Source of the DNA: Neocallimastix lanati (nom. inval.)
Lineage: Eukaryota > Neocallimastigomycota > Neocallimastigomycetes > Neocallimastigales > Neocallimastigaceae
DNA length: 62,500 bases
Assembly: GCA_016946835.1 (NCBI GenBank)
Contig: JACVTC010000002.1
Location: 3,567,501-3,630,000, forward strand
Reading direction: 5' to 3'
Under the pieces are notes generated by a model. The model was not told the origin of the DNA. It did not search any database and was given only the letters and a program-made list of their open reading frames with translations. How positions within the stretch are numbered: the first letter of the stretch is position 1; every line of letters begins with the position of its first letter. A program made the position numbers and the translations under genes. Shown one piece after another: positions 28,400-54,790 of the stretch.

Positions 28400-28953
28400 T
28401 TACTTATTAATAAAAAAATAATTAAAAAGTACTGAAAATAATATTCCTGTAATTAGTGGGATGACAACCGTTTTCTATTTTATATTAAATATAAATTCAA
28501 TGAAATATAAATAATAATAATAATAATAATAATAAATATAATATAAATATAAATATAAATATTGGTTTAATTAAATTTTTGAAATATTATTATATAATTA
28601 TATTGATTATGCAAAAAAAAAAAAAAAAAAAAAAAAAAAATAATAACAATAATAATAATAATAATAATAAAAGATTGATAATATAATTATTTTATTATTA
28701 TTATTATTATTATAAAAAGGTATTATTATAATTATTATTTATTTATAATCAGTATTAATTTAATAATAATTATATATATATATATATAATAAAAAAAAAA
28801 TTTACCGTAAGTTCAATAATTGGATTTTCTTCTTCTATAAGTTTTTCATTATTTTCAATATCTATATCATTATTTAAATTATCAATGGTGGCAAGAGAAG
28901 ATTTAGAGGAGGCTGCTAAATAATCAGGTAAAGATGAACTATCTTCCTTTTTA

Positions 28954-28984
<31 letters not shown>

Positions 28985-30212
28985 CTTTTTCTTTATTTTC
29001 TTCTTTTTCTTCTTCTATTTTATTGGATTCTTCTTCTGATTTCGTAGAATTCATTGAATTCTTTTTATTATTTTTATTTTTATTCTTATTATTAATGGTA
29101 TTACAATTACTATTACTATTATTATTATTGGTATTGGTATTGGTATCTATTAAGTCATTATTAGAAGAGGAATCTTGAGTTAAAGGGAACACTAATGTAC
29201 CATCTGAAGGAGATAAGGGTATAGATTTCATAGGGGAAGAGGATTCTAATGTTGTTGTTGATTCTGATTTAGATTTCGAATTTTCTTCTTCCTTTTCTTT
29301 ATTCAATTTCCATTCCTCTAATTCTTTTAGTTGTTGTTGTAGAGTTTTATTTTCTTTTATTAAATTTTCATTTTCTTTCATTAATTTATTTTTATGACTA
29401 TTCCATTCCTTAAGATTAGCTCTATTCGTTTGTTTTTCTTCTTCAATAGTTTTTTTTAATTTTTCATTTTCTTCCTTTAATTTTTGTTGATTACTATTAC
29501 TTGTTTTATTTTCCTTTTCATTTAAAGAATTGGAATTTGATTGAATCTTTTTATTATTTTCATCCTTTAATATTTGAATTTCTTTCGATAATTGATCATT
29601 TTGGCTATTCTTGTCATCCATTTCACTCTTTAGTTTATTCATATCCTCGATCCATGACTTTTCTTTTTCTTTCCAGTTATCAATTTTCTTTTTAAATTCA
29701 TTTTTTTGATAGTTTAATTCATCTCTTATATCATTTTTAGAAACAATAATATCTTTCTTTTCCATTTCAAGAAATTCAATTTTTTCTTTTAATTCAGTAA
29801 TTGTTTTATTTAATTCATTGACTTGATCATGTGCAATATTAATATCATCAATATTCTATTTTATTATTATTTAAATTTTATTTATTTATTTATTTATTAA
29901 AAATTAATATATACATATATATTTTGTTTTGTATAGAGATTTAAATATATAATGGAATATAACATTTAATAATATTTTTTATTTTATTTTATATTTTATA
30001 TTTTATATTATATTTATATATATATATATTTATATATACTGATGATTTTCAAAAGAAAACCTTATAACAATAATTATATATTTATATTCAATTCACAAAC
30101 ATAATAATTATATAATAAAAATCACTTAATATACCTCATATTTTGTTTTACTATAATTTTCTTCAAGTTCATTTATTCTTCGTTTATATTTTTCACTCTT
30201 TTTTTTAATATT

Positions 30213-30250
<38 letters not shown>

Positions 30251-31294
30251 CAAATAATTAAATATTTATTATTAATAATTTTCAAATAAAATATATATAT
30301 ATATAATAAATACCTGTTTTTCTTCTTTATCTAATTTATCATTTAATGTTTTAAACTTTTTTTTTTTTTATTATTATATTAATTTTAAATTTTAATAAGG
30401 ATTATAATAAGAATTATATAAAATGTAAAATTAAAAAAATTAAAAATAAAAATAAATTAAAAAAAAATATTAAATATTTAAATATTTAAAAATTTAAAAT
30501 GCTTAAACAATTATTCATATAAGCATACATCGTTTCTCATTTTAGCATATTCATCTTTAACAATTTGATTTTCTTTTACAAAAAAATCTTGTTTATCCTC
30601 TAATTCTTTAACACGTTCCTCTGAAAGTTCTAATTGACATTTAGTATATTCATTATCATCTGCTAAATTTTGATTATCAATTTTTAATATTTCTAAATCC
30701 TTTTCAAATTGTTTACTACTTTGTAAAAGATTAGTATATTTATCTATCCAAAGTCTTTCTTGGTTATGAGCTTCATCTAATTCCATCAATATCTTCTTTT
30801 TTGAAACCTTTTAGTTAACAATTATATTTTAATATAAAAATTATATGTAATATATAAATAGAATATTTAATTTCTTCTCTCTTTTTTTTTTTTTTTTTTT
30901 TATCTTTTTTTAATATAAAAATTTATAATATATATTATATTTATTTGTTTGGTTGTTTCTTTTATTATTTTCATTTTTTCTTCTTTTTTATATGAATATC
31001 TTACTGTTGGTGGAATTGATTCAATTTTTGATGTTATATCTAATATAATATTTTTTAATAATTCCAATTCAGCTTGAGTATTTTCTGCTTTTTCAATTTG
31101 TTTCTATTTATAATTAATATAATAATAATAATAACAATAATAATATATAAAAATAATGACAATATCAGAAATTATTCTAATATATATATATCTTTATAAA
31201 TAAAAATTTTCTCTTATATTAATAGAAACCATTTATAATTACATCAACAATAGTTTCAAAATTCATTAAAGCTCTATGAATTCAACGAAATAAT

Positions 31295-31357
<63 letters not shown>

Positions 31358-31866
31358 AAATATATATATATATATATTATAAATGAATTTACAAAAATAA
31401 ATTGAAATTTCATTAGTTCATGAAATTTTTGGTTGAATAATACATATATATAATTATTATAAATATAATTTACTCTGAATAATTCTGAGATGAATCATCT
31501 GATATAATTTTTACTTTTGCTGATACCTTTCTATAAAGAACTATTTTAAAATAAAAATATATAAATAAATATTATACAAATAAATTAAATAAAAATAGCA
31601 TTCATTATAAAATTATTAAGAAACTTACTATCATCTCCTTCTTCGTTTTTAATATCAATACCAAATTCTAAAACATCACCTGTATGTAATTCAAAAGACG
31701 CACTTTGTTGACCTTCTTCACTTATTCTTTTTCCATTAATAAATGTACCATTACTACTTCCAACATCTTTAATTAATATCTTTGTTAAAATATTAATTTA
31801 ATAACATTAACCAAGAAAATAATTGTTATATAAATTTCAATTTAAATTCTAATAAAAAATATAATA

Positions 31867-31897
<31 letters not shown>

Positions 31898-32223
31898 AAT
31901 ATTTTTCGTAATTATTAATAAATAAATTATTTAAATATTATTTACTCTTCCTTTATCATTCCATATTTCAGCATGTGCTCTACTTAATACTTTACTTTCA
32001 AAAATACCATTATAAGGTTCTGGTGGATTTTTTGCTGATATTTTTCTTTTTTATTAATATATATGTATATATTAAAAATAATATTATTTTAAAGCAATAA
32101 TATTATATATTATTTTACTAATTTTAGTATATATTACCTTCCAACTTTTAAAACTTCATTAGTTAGATTAATTCTTTTCTCACTAAATGATTCACCAATA
32201 GGTTCTAATAATAAAACTGTCAT
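28400..32223 (-). CDS. FHA-coiled coil tail-anchored protein (SLMAP / Far9-Far10-Vps64 family)
   Basis: Eleven exons, all phases consistent, 680 aa: 32223-32138, 32045-31946, 31779-31629, 31540-31474, 31273-31243, 31103-31005, 30807-30529, 30355-30314, 30197-30135, 29855-28806, 28474-28400. The FHA domain is N-terminal (about 5-115): VGR at 27-29, SRAH at 50-53 and SSNGTFIN at 70-77 are the phosphothreonine-binding signature. VLSRAHAEIW and HTGDVLEFGIDI match the SLMAP type of FHA closely. Long coiled coil follows (about 140-500), then a Ser/Asn-rich linker. The last exon encodes only a 24-residue tail with a hydrophobic VVIPLITGILFSVLFNYFF, a tail anchor. The family are STRIPAK/Far-complex subunits on ER or nuclear envelope membranes that recruit kinases and PP2A. 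Introns contain long A/T runs, including 55 T at 31296-31350. The 31-nt fifth exon is the least certain. Confidence 0.88.
31296..31350. repeat. T55 homopolymer in an intron of the FHA gene
   Basis: Longest mononucleotide run seen in the window. On the sense strand it is poly(A), just upstream of the short 31-nt exon. Confidence 0.95.
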
Positions 32224-33272
32224 TATGACTATTCTATTTATATTTGTCTAATAGCATACATGGAAAATAACATATATAATTATAAATATGTATAATATTA
32301 AATATTAATATATATTATTTTTACCATAAAAATACAATTTAAAATTTTATTTAGTAAGCAATTAATTAAACAATATTAATTTTACTTAAACAATATCAAT
32401 TTATAATAAAAATAAATATTATTGAAGTATTCTTTGAATCCAAATTATTATACTTGAATGGGATTGCAATTATAAGATAATAATATATAATGTAATTAAG
32501 TATTAAAAATTAATATTAATTTAAAATAATTATTTTATTATTATTTATCGGGATTTGATTTTGTTGATTTATTTTATTATATTAATGAAAATATTTTTTA
32601 CTAAAATTATCATAAATGTCAATATTTTTTATTTATGTTTATTAAATTTAAATTTATAATAAAATATTAATATTATTATATATTTATTATAGTTATTATA
32701 AAAATGATAATAATATAATTAATTATATTATATTATTATCATATTTTTGATAAAAGATAAAGATAAAAATGTTATATATAATAACCAAAAGGAATTGTGT
32801 TGTATAATTAATTATCAATATCCATAAAAAACATTTAAAATTTAAATAATTCAATATAATTAACAGTTTTAAATTTTGATATTAAAACAATTTTTATTAT
32901 TTATAAAGACAAAATAAAGAAAATATTATCAAAATATATGTTTAAAATAGAACCATTCCAAATTTCATACTTATGTTTGTCTTATTTTTACTATTTAAAT
33001 ATTAGTTTGTTTTTTGATTACTATTAAAATTTTAATTTATCACCCATTCCATGTATTTTATTGTTATATATTGTTAATTTTTATATTTAATTAATTTTTG
33101 ACTTACATTCTTCCTAATTAATGTTTATTATATTTCTTCTATTATTTTATTTTTTTTTTTTTTTTTTGTATGTGGATTATCTCTTCGAAATTAAAGAAAT
33201 TATTTTATCGATGACCTTTCTTCCTATGAAACTATATTTTAATTTATTGTTTTTTTTTTTTTTACTTCATAT

Positions 33273-33274
33273 AT

Positions 33275-33361
<87 letters not shown>

Positions 33362-33520
33362 TTTGTTTGTTTGTTTGTTTATTTATTTTATTTTATTTTA
33401 TTTTATTTTATTTTATTTTATTTTATTTTATTTTATTTTATTTTATTTTATTTTATTTTATTTTATTTTATTTTATTTTATTTTATTTTATTTTATTTTA
33501 TTTTATTTTATTTTATTTTA
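33273..33520. repeat. Compound (ATTT)n-(GTTT)n-(TTTTA)n microsatellite
   Basis: About 23 copies of ATTT, then four GTTT (33365-33380), a short ATTT bridge and about 27 copies of TTTTA. Frames crossing it are repeat translations. Confidence 0.95.
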
Positions 33521-33603
33521 TTTATTCATTTATATTATTTATATCACTTTTTTTTATTCCTTATTAATCAATTTATTTACTAATAAATAGATACATTAAT
33601 TTT

Positions 33604-33606
<3 letters not shown>

Positions 33607-33674
<68 letters not shown>

Positions 33675-33676
33675 TT
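33607..33676. repeat. (ATTT)n microsatellite
   Basis: About 17 tandem ATTT units in the upstream region of the Maf gene. Confidence 0.95.
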
Positions 33677-33866
33677 TTATATATTAATTAATTTAAAAAA
33701 AAGAAATTTATATTATTATATTCGAAAAATTTAATTATCAATATATTATATATAATATAATCCAATATTTTTTATTAATAAATATAAATAATAAATTAAT
33801 AATAACAAAAATATATATATAAAAGATAAAGTAAGAGTATAATAACAATATAAATTTAATAATAAA

Positions 33867-34117
33867 ATGAATCTCAATTTACCATTCTTAAATAAATTTA
33901 AAAATAATAAGGATGAAAAGTCATTATTAACATTAATTCTTGGTTCCGGTTCACCAAGACGCAAAGAAATTCTATCAAAATTAGGAATTCCATTTACTGT
34001 CGATCCTTCGAAATTTGATGAAACAATTCTTAATAAAAATAATGCTAATGTTGCGGATTATGTTAGAAGAAATGCAATTGAAAAAGTATTTTAAGAGAAA
34101 ATATTATTATAATGTTT

Positions 34118-34153
<36 letters not shown>

Positions 34154-35112
34154 ATTTTTTCTATATCTATACTACATTTAATTTATCATTTATATATAAA
34201 TTAAATTAAATTTAAATTTAATATATGAATTAATATTTAAATGGTTCATTCATTTTCTATTGAAAAATAAAAAAAAAAATAAAAAAAAAAAGAAAATCAT
34301 TTAATTTATTGAATTACAATTATTTTTTTTTTTATCATAATGATATATATATATTATGATATTTAAAAAAATAATTTTTTTTTTTTTTAACATAGTCACT
34401 TGAAGTATATTGTAGAAGAAAGGTAAATATCATTTTATACACATTAAATAATTAATTTCATTAAAAAAAAAAAAAATATTCAATATCTCAAAAATCACTA
34501 ATTTCTTCTATTAATGATAATAGAAAGAAAATATTGAAAAAGATAAAAATATTATTGTAGTTGGAGCTGATACAGTTGTATCATGTCAAAATAAAATTCT
34601 TGGAAAACCAAATTCAATTGAAGATGCTAAAGCAACTTTAAAAAATTTAAGAGGACAAAATCATAGTGTATATACTGGTGTTAGTATATTATTCCCATTA
34701 AAAGATAGTAATATTATTAAAAATGAAGGAAAAAATGCAATATTTAACTTAAAAAAATTAATATCAAAGTCCCAAAAGGATTCAACTCATGATTCTAAAA
34801 AAAGAAAAATTGAAGACAACCTTTTAAGTATCAAAATTGAACGCTTACCTTTTGAAAAATCTTATAGTAAACATTCATCTTTTGTTACTCTTCAAGATAT
34901 TTCTAGTTTAGATAAAAATACTAATATTGATGATATTATCATTATCTCATTCGTAGAAGAAACTCAAGTAACTTTCTCATCTGAAGAAGAAGCCTTCTCT
35001 GATGAAGTAATTGATGCCTACGTTGCCACAAGAGAACCAATGTAATAGAAATAGAAAAAATATATATATAAAAATAACAAAAAAATAGAATAAGATAAAA
35101 TATTTATAATTT

Positions 35113-35160
<48 letters not shown>

Positions 35161-35496
35161 TTTGTATTAATAATATAATATTGACTCCATTAGGGATAAG
35201 GCTGGAAGTTATGGATATCAAGGTTTATCGGCCTTTTTCATTGAAAAAATCAATGGTTGTTACTATAATGTTGTTGGTAAATATTATATTTTATTTTAAT
35301 ATTTTAATTATACTATATTACAATTATTATTGTTTTATTATTATTAGTACTATTGTAAGATTATAAATATTTCAAATTTTAAGCATATCGATAATTATAT
35401 TTATTATATATTTACATTAATCTATATATATTATATGTTTTAATAGGTTTTCCTGCTCATAGGTTTTTTTCAACTCTAAAGCAACTATTAAATTAA
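33867..35496 (+). CDS. Maf-like nucleoside triphosphate pyrophosphatase
   Basis: Five exons, phases consistent, 298 aa: 33867-34085, 34396-34422 (27 nt), 34524-35041, 35194-35276, 35447-35496. Maf/HAM1-type enzymes hydrolyse noncanonical or modified NTPs to NMP and pyrophosphate, sanitising nucleotide pools. Signature motifs: [14 protein letters not shown] (24-37), the VVGADTVV metal/substrate motif (94-101), the [13 protein letters not shown] region after KATLKN, and [14 protein letters not shown] (252-265), completed across the exon 3/4 junction. [14 protein letters not shown] and a short [10 protein letters not shown] tail complete the fold. Between TGVS and the FVEETQVTF strand lies a Lys/Ser-rich insertion of about 70 residues absent from usual proteins of 190-230 aa. 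Intron 1 contains a T run of about 33. It is divergent from the FHA gene. Confidence 0.93.
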
Positions 35497-43522
<8,026 letters not shown>

Positions 43523-43921
43523 AATTTGATAACTAATAAACTAATATTAAATTATTTATATATTTAAATTTTTTTTATTTATACTACAATAATTATAATT
43601 ACTATTAATATTTATTGTTTATTAAGTAATAAATTAGTAAAGACCAAAGTAGCAAATAATATATATAAAAAACAAAAAAAATAGAAAATAAAAAAATAAA
43701 TAAGTAGCTTAATTTAATAATAAAAAAAAAAAAGAAAGTATTTTAAATCAAATATTTATATTATTTATTTATATTAATTGACATTAATTTTATGTTTTTA
43801 TATTTTGCTTTATTTTTGCTTTATTTTGTTTTGTTTTATTAAATATATATATATATATATTTTTTTAGACTAATAATAATAATAATAAAATACATGAAAT
43901 AAAATACTATATATTATAAAA
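43523..43921. other. A/T-rich spacer after IPK1
   Basis: 3' flank of IPK1. Low-complexity A/T, TA repeats at 43846-43861; no gene seen. Confidence 0.65.
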
Positions 43922-44519
43922 TTATAAAAGTGCGTTAGAAGCAATAGCCTCTAACTTTTCCCATTCATCGATGATAACACCACGTCCATTATTGCGAGTA
44001 ATAATTTCAGTATTAGTGTTATCTAACGAATCTGTACTAATTTTTTCAAATACCACTACCTTTATTGTTTTTTTACTTATTCAATAATGTGGAATTGGAC
44101 TTCACGGTCCACTTTCTAGCGTTAAGGTTCTTTACGAACTGATCCAGTTTGAAGACATTGTCACCGGGAGGTGAAAATTCATGCCTTATCATTTCGACGT
44201 CAATGCTCTTCGCAACGGTAGATTCAACGGAATACCATTTCATCAGCAATCTAAAAGATCGACAAATTAAAGGTATTACGTTTGTTAAAAACTCCGCAAT
44301 CCCTACAAAATACGGAACAATCAACGAAGTTGAACTTTATTTAAAAATATTGTCAACTAATTGTCTTTGTTCCCTATCATTAAGTTTAATTTTTTCATAT
44401 ATTGAACGCCCACCAAAAAGAGCACTCAATATAAAGTAATAAATATTATTATCATAATTCTTTTTTGAATCTAAAGAAACATTCAAGGATTTTTGTTCAA
44501 TTATCATTGCAAACTTCAA
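43922..44519 (-). pseudogene. Unrecognised decayed ORF in a G/C-richer island
   Basis: On the minus strand one frame runs from an ATG at 44519 to 44073. It is interrupted by a single TAA at 44339-44337 and then reads on in the same frame (about 148 codons in all). Protein-like stretches are ALFGGRSIYEKIKLNDREQR before the stop and RHEFSPPGDNVFKLDQFVKN after it. A further stretch in another frame, 44063-43922, ends IIDEWEKLEAIASNALL. Many codons carry CG or terminal G/C, unlike neighbouring real genes. The plus strand also has a 96-codon frame (44149-44439), so the strand is not certain. No family recognised; probably a dead gene or element fragment lying between convergent IPK1 and USP7. Confidence 0.45.
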
Positions 44520-45378
44520 AAAGAGAATTTCATATTTAAATTTTTAACTATTTATTTATTTTATTTGGTATATATATTTGAATATTTATTTATTTATTTA
44601 TTTATGGGTTAGGTATTCCAATAATAATATTTAATATTTTTTTTTAAAAAATAAAAAAAATATATATAATTACCAAAAACAATATGATAAATAAAGGCAA
44701 TATTAAAACTAAAATAAACTTTTATAATTATAAATAAACATTGTATATTGTTATATATTATTCCAACCTTTCTCCTCGAAAATTAAATAATAAATCATTA
44801 AAAAAAATTTTTTTTTAATTATATATTTTATTATTTTGATAAGTTAACTTCAATACTTCAATAGACTTTTTTATTTTTATTTTTATTTTATTTATTTATT
44901 TATTTATTTATTTTTATTTTAATAATTATAATTATATATTATTTTTTTTTTTTTTTTTTTTTTTTATTTAAATGTGCTATAAGGGGAAAAAATATATATA
45001 TTATTAAAATTTAACTTTTTTTTTTTAAAGTTGTATATTTGCTTTACTTTACTTTTTTGTTTTTATTTTTGATTTAAAATATAACTTTTTTTTTTTTTAC
45101 TACTCGTATGTATTATCATGATTTTTTTTTGCTTTTTTTTTTTTTTTGATTTTGATATCATTCTTTTGATTTGTCTTATATTTTTTAAAAACTTTTTTTT
45201 TGGATATATTATTATTTTCCTAAATATTTCACTATTAGAAATATTTTTCCTATAAATAATATAGAATAAATTTCAATAAGAAAATATTAAATATAATTAC
45301 AATATCATAAAGTATTAAAATAAAAATAATTATTGATTGTAATTATAACTTCAATATATAAAATAAAACAATATGTTT
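44520..45378. other. A/T-rich spacer 3' of USP7
   Basis: Low-complexity A/T with several T runs (44942-44965, 45084-45098, 45134-45147). No gene seen. The USP7 3' end lies here on the minus strand. Confidence 0.65.
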
Positions 45379-51452
<6,074 letters not shown>

Positions 51453-53818
51453 GACATTTACTATTAAATATATATATATATTGTTTTATTAATATAAATT
51501 GTTTAAAATGATAATTGTAATTTTGATATATTTTAAATATAATTTTAGTACTTTTTAATCATGTATTTAATAAAAAAAATAAAATGAAATAAAATATAAT
51601 AATAATAATTTCGAAATAGAATTATTAGCAAATATATTTATTATAATAATATAACTATTAAAAATTGTTATTATTGATTCAATTAAATTTAATTCTATAA
51701 ATTTTATAGATAGTGCTTATAAAATATATATATGTGTTTTAATATACATTTACTATTTCCACTATTTCCATAAAATATTTCTAAATTTTTGATATATCTT
51801 ATATAAAAATTATAATTTATTATTGAATTATTGAAATAAATCAATTTTTATTTAAAAAAAAAAAAAAACAATAATAATAATTTTAAATTTTAAAATTATA
51901 AAATCAAAATTTAATTTTCATTTTTATCAAAGTATTTTATTTTTTTTTTTTTTCAATTTTAATAAGTATATATTGTTTTTACTATTGTTATAATAATTTT
52001 TTGAATTATATTATTTCTAGTTTTTTGGGCACCAAATAATTATTTATCTTTTTTAATTATAAAAAAAAATAATAATTATAATCTATTTTGTTGGTGTATG
52101 AATTTATTTATTGTTCGTAACATATATACTGCATTTATTCTTTTTTTTGTTTTATTTCATATACTTTTTTATATATTTAAGATAATTGCTTTATCAAATG
52201 CTTATGAATACTGAATATTTAAATATTGTACTAATTGTTTATGAATTAAAATATATATATTATAAAATAAAATAAAATATTCTTTTTTTACATAATATAA
52301 TACTAATTTTAAATAATAAAATTTAATTTGTATATATATAAATTAATAACAATTTAATTTTAATTAAAGTTGAAATATTCATTAATACATAATAAACTTG
52401 TTCTTAAATGATATACAACGCACCTTTTATATTAATTTTTATTAATATTTATACTTAAATTTATATTTATACTTTTTATTTATATTTATATTTATATCTA
52501 TATTTATATTTATTAAATTTAAAACATTCGATATAAATTATTAAAATAAAAAAAAAATAATAAAAAGAGAAAATATAGTAAATAAACATATATATTCCAT
52601 TAAAAAAAAATAAATCTTTTAATATTCTGAATAATTCTTTTATTACAAACAGCTAATTAATTTCTATTTAAATCCAATACATAAATAAATAAATAAATAA
52701 AAGTAATCCTTTAGAAAATTTTTAAAGGCCTCATTCTTAATATTACCTATATTCCTTTTATTAATTTTTTTTTTTTTTTTTTATTTTATTTTTTTATTTA
52801 TTTTATTATTATTATTATTTATTATTTATAAATAAAATAAAATAAAAAATAAGAAAAGAAAAAAAAAGAAAAAAAGAGAAGTAAAAATAAAATTATAAAT
52901 AATAATATAGTATAAAAATTAAAATTTTCTTTTATTAATAATTAAATAAATAAATAAAAATATATATTAATAAATAAATAAATAATAAAGTACTAATTAA
53001 CAAAATAATAAAAAAAAAGACTTTTTTTCTTTCTTTATTTTTTCTATAATACTATTTATTCCCATATAATTAAATCAATATTTATATATATATAGTATTA
53101 TTTTTATTTAAATTACATATATGGTTTATACTTTTTCCATATATTATTTAAGTTAATTATGAATTATCCAAAAAAAAAAAAAAAAAAAAAAAATAGAAAA
53201 GATGATATATTATTTACAAATATTATTTAGGTTTATTATAATAAATTATAAATATTTATACATTACTAATATAAATATATAATAATTTATATATATCAGA
53301 AATTGAATATATTATTCTATATTAATTATTAAGATACATATAAAATTTAATTATTTAAATTAATTATTTTTTACATAGATATATTAGAATATATATATAA
53401 TATATTAATAATATGTTAAATAATAATCTATATTTCCACAATATTTTTAATAAAATTTTGTATAGCTGTTGTTCATAATAAATTAATAATAAATTATATA
53501 AATATTTACATTATTTATATATATATTTATTTATCTATTTATATATATATATTTATTTACTTTTATTTATTTATTTATTTATTTATTTATCTATTTATAT
53601 GTGTATTTATTTATTTACATATTTATGTATTTATTTATTTACTTATTCTTTAATAATTAAGATTTATAAAAAAAAAAATAGGATATAAATATTAAAATAT
53701 TAAAATATAAAAAATACTACTTCAAATGATTACCTATTGTATAAAATGATACAATAACATATAACAAATAATAATATATATTGATAAATTAGATAAAAAT
53801 TTAATATCCTAGCTAAAG
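51453..53818. promoter_or_regulatory. Upstream region of USP7
   Basis: Part of the 6.1-kb divergent gap between USP7 and TRAPPC10. It is almost pure A/T with homopolymers and AAAT/ATTT tetramer runs (52680-52700, 53570-53640). No recognisable gene or motif. Confidence 0.5.
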
Positions 53819-53933
53819 TTACCCTTCCAAAGATGCATACTTCAAAAATGGTTTATAATTCTCTTCAGTTAATTCATCATTAATTTGTGTATATAATAGC
53901 ACCTTCCTCGAAATTAAAAGATCTAACTTTTTC

Positions 53934-53987
<54 letters not shown>

Positions 53988-54790
53988 GATTTTATTATAT
54001 ATTCAATCTCTTTGATAATATATATAATCTCTGTGTCATTCGTAATAAACTTATTTTTATTTCCCCAATTATCACTAAATTTATTATTTAAAAATTCATG
54101 TAATATTTTGATCAACCAATAATAATCCATTAGTTCTTTTTTAATTTAATTATATTTTTTCCATATTCTCCTAAATAATAATTTCATTGTTATTTACAAC
54201 ATTTCTATTAAATTTATTTTCAATATTTTGAATATTTTTTTTTTACATTTTTACCATTCTTACTTTATTATTATTATAAAAAGAAATAACTTAATTATTA
54301 ATAATATTATTGATTATATTCATGTTCTTTATTTTTTGAATTTTTGATATTTTATTTTCTTTTTATAATAAAAATTTATGAAAAAATTTTAAAATACATT
54401 AAATTCAATTTAAATTAGTATTATCATAAGCATTTATCTCAGGCAACTTGTCATCTTTATCCTTATTAATTTTTTTTTTTAAACTCTCCACTAAATTTAG
54501 TATTGAATCTTTATGACTTAAGTAATATTTGAATATTTTTAGTATTTATTTGTTTTTTATAATAATAATGTCTAAAAATAATTTGAGTTTAATAATATTG
54601 TTATTTTTATTATTTATAATATATTAAATAATTTCCATTTTTATTCATTAATTCTGTAATTTTATTCATAGAATAAATAATTCACATAACATTTATAGCA
54701 TATTTTTTATATTCATTTCTTCCTATTATGTCATTTTCTTTCGAATCAATTATTTATTTAATTATAAGAATTATTCATGTCTTTGAATAT
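53819..54790 (-). pseudogene. Decayed coding-like island of unknown family
   Basis: On the minus strand, protein-like pieces occur in order but in changing frames with stops: near 54740-54640 (EYKKYAINVM, MNKITELMNKNGNY), 54545-54420 (FKYYLSHKDSILNLVESLKK, ending KLPEINAYDNTNLN) and 54130-53819 (MDYYWLIKILHEFLNNKFSD, ending KPFLKYASLEG). The last frame is interrupted by an A51 run (53935-53985) that reads as poly-Phe. I do not recognise the family; it resembles a dead member of some lineage-specific family. Confidence 0.4.
53935..53985. repeat. A51 homopolymer inside the decayed ORF
   Basis: Uninterrupted A run whose length is a multiple of three, leaving the minus frame open as poly-Phe. 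Confidence 0.95.

Larger units (their letters stand above)
32224..33866. promoter_or_regulatory. Divergent intergenic region between the FHA gene and Maf
   Basis: 1.64 kb shared by two genes transcribed outward, so it must hold both promoters. It is A/T-rich with three simple-sequence arrays (33273-33364, 33387-33520, 33607-33676). No specific TATA or factor site can be told from background. Confidence 0.5.

Noticed and set aside
33121-33590. Overlapping ORFs rich in Ile-Leu-Phe-Tyr
   Set aside because: Translations of ATTT and TTTTA microsatellites upstream of Maf.
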